5,171 nucleotides of DNA, from positions 1 to 5,171 of the forward strand of contig JAEWUR010000102.1 in assembly GCA_023397045.1 (NCBI GenBank), written 5' to 3'. This DNA comes from Planctomycetota bacterium (GTDB taxonomy: Bacteria; Planctomycetota; Planctomycetia; Pirellulales; Thermoguttaceae). Every line of letters begins with the position of its first letter. Positions within the stretch are counted from its first letter, which is position 1. The position numbers and the translations under genes are program-made. Below are positions 5,164 to 5,171 of this stretch, piece by piece. The notes beneath the pieces are model-generated. The model ran no database searches. It was not told the origin of the DNA and saw nothing but the letters and a program-made list of their open reading frames with translations.

Positions 5164-5171
5164 GATAACAG

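Larger units (their letters stand above)
5004..5171 (-). other. Upstream region or N-terminal extension of the TPR gene
   Basis: These 168 bases continue the TPR frame without a stop to the window edge. The extra peptide (MMSRRGVSACKRVVRAVSAA and onward) has no recognisable domain and no clear secretion signal. It may be a real N-terminal extension or an untranslated leader containing the promoter; the sequence alone does not settle it. Confidence 0.5.

Overview
The window is GC-rich DNA that most resembles a planctomycete, probably of the Pirellula-like group. This rests on three protein types recalled from that phylum rather than on any search: a DUF11-repeat lipoprotein, a Cys/Tyr/Pro-rich outer-membrane beta-barrel of the BBP7 type, and a small TPR protein ending in a DFDPLRxDPEFQxL motif. 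There are no RNA genes, CRISPR arrays, transposase genes or phage genes.

Layout. (1) Positions 1-2215, minus strand: the first 738 codons of a large secreted lipoprotein whose 3' end lies beyond the left edge. It has a lipobox signal, an N-terminal Ig-like region, three complete DUF11-like beta-sandwich repeats, a Pro/Thr linker and the start of a fourth repeat. (2) Positions 2216-2751: a divergent intergenic region of about 540 bases holding a 64-bp double-hairpin repeat (REPIN-like), other small inverted repeats and the ribosome binding sites of both flanking genes. (3) Positions 2752-4245, plus strand: a 497-residue exported beta-barrel protein. (4) Positions 4246-4493: a convergent intergenic region with a second copy of the 64-bp element 18 bases after the barrel stop codon, then an imperfect inverted repeat of another family that starts with GTCATCCTGAGCG. 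(5) Positions 4494-5003 (possibly starting further upstream), minus strand: a TPR-repeat protein. The last 168 bases hold its upstream region, with a TATAAT match and a 12-bp palindrome.

The two larger genes both encode cell-envelope proteins read divergently from a shared region, so co-regulation is possible but not shown. The TPR gene is convergent to the barrel gene and is probably a separate unit.

The most notable structure is not a protein. It is the pair of 64-bp elements that bracket the barrel gene: all four 22-nt arms are identical, the spacers are both 20 nt, and the spacers match best in opposite orientation. I found no convincing new defence or enzymatic system here.
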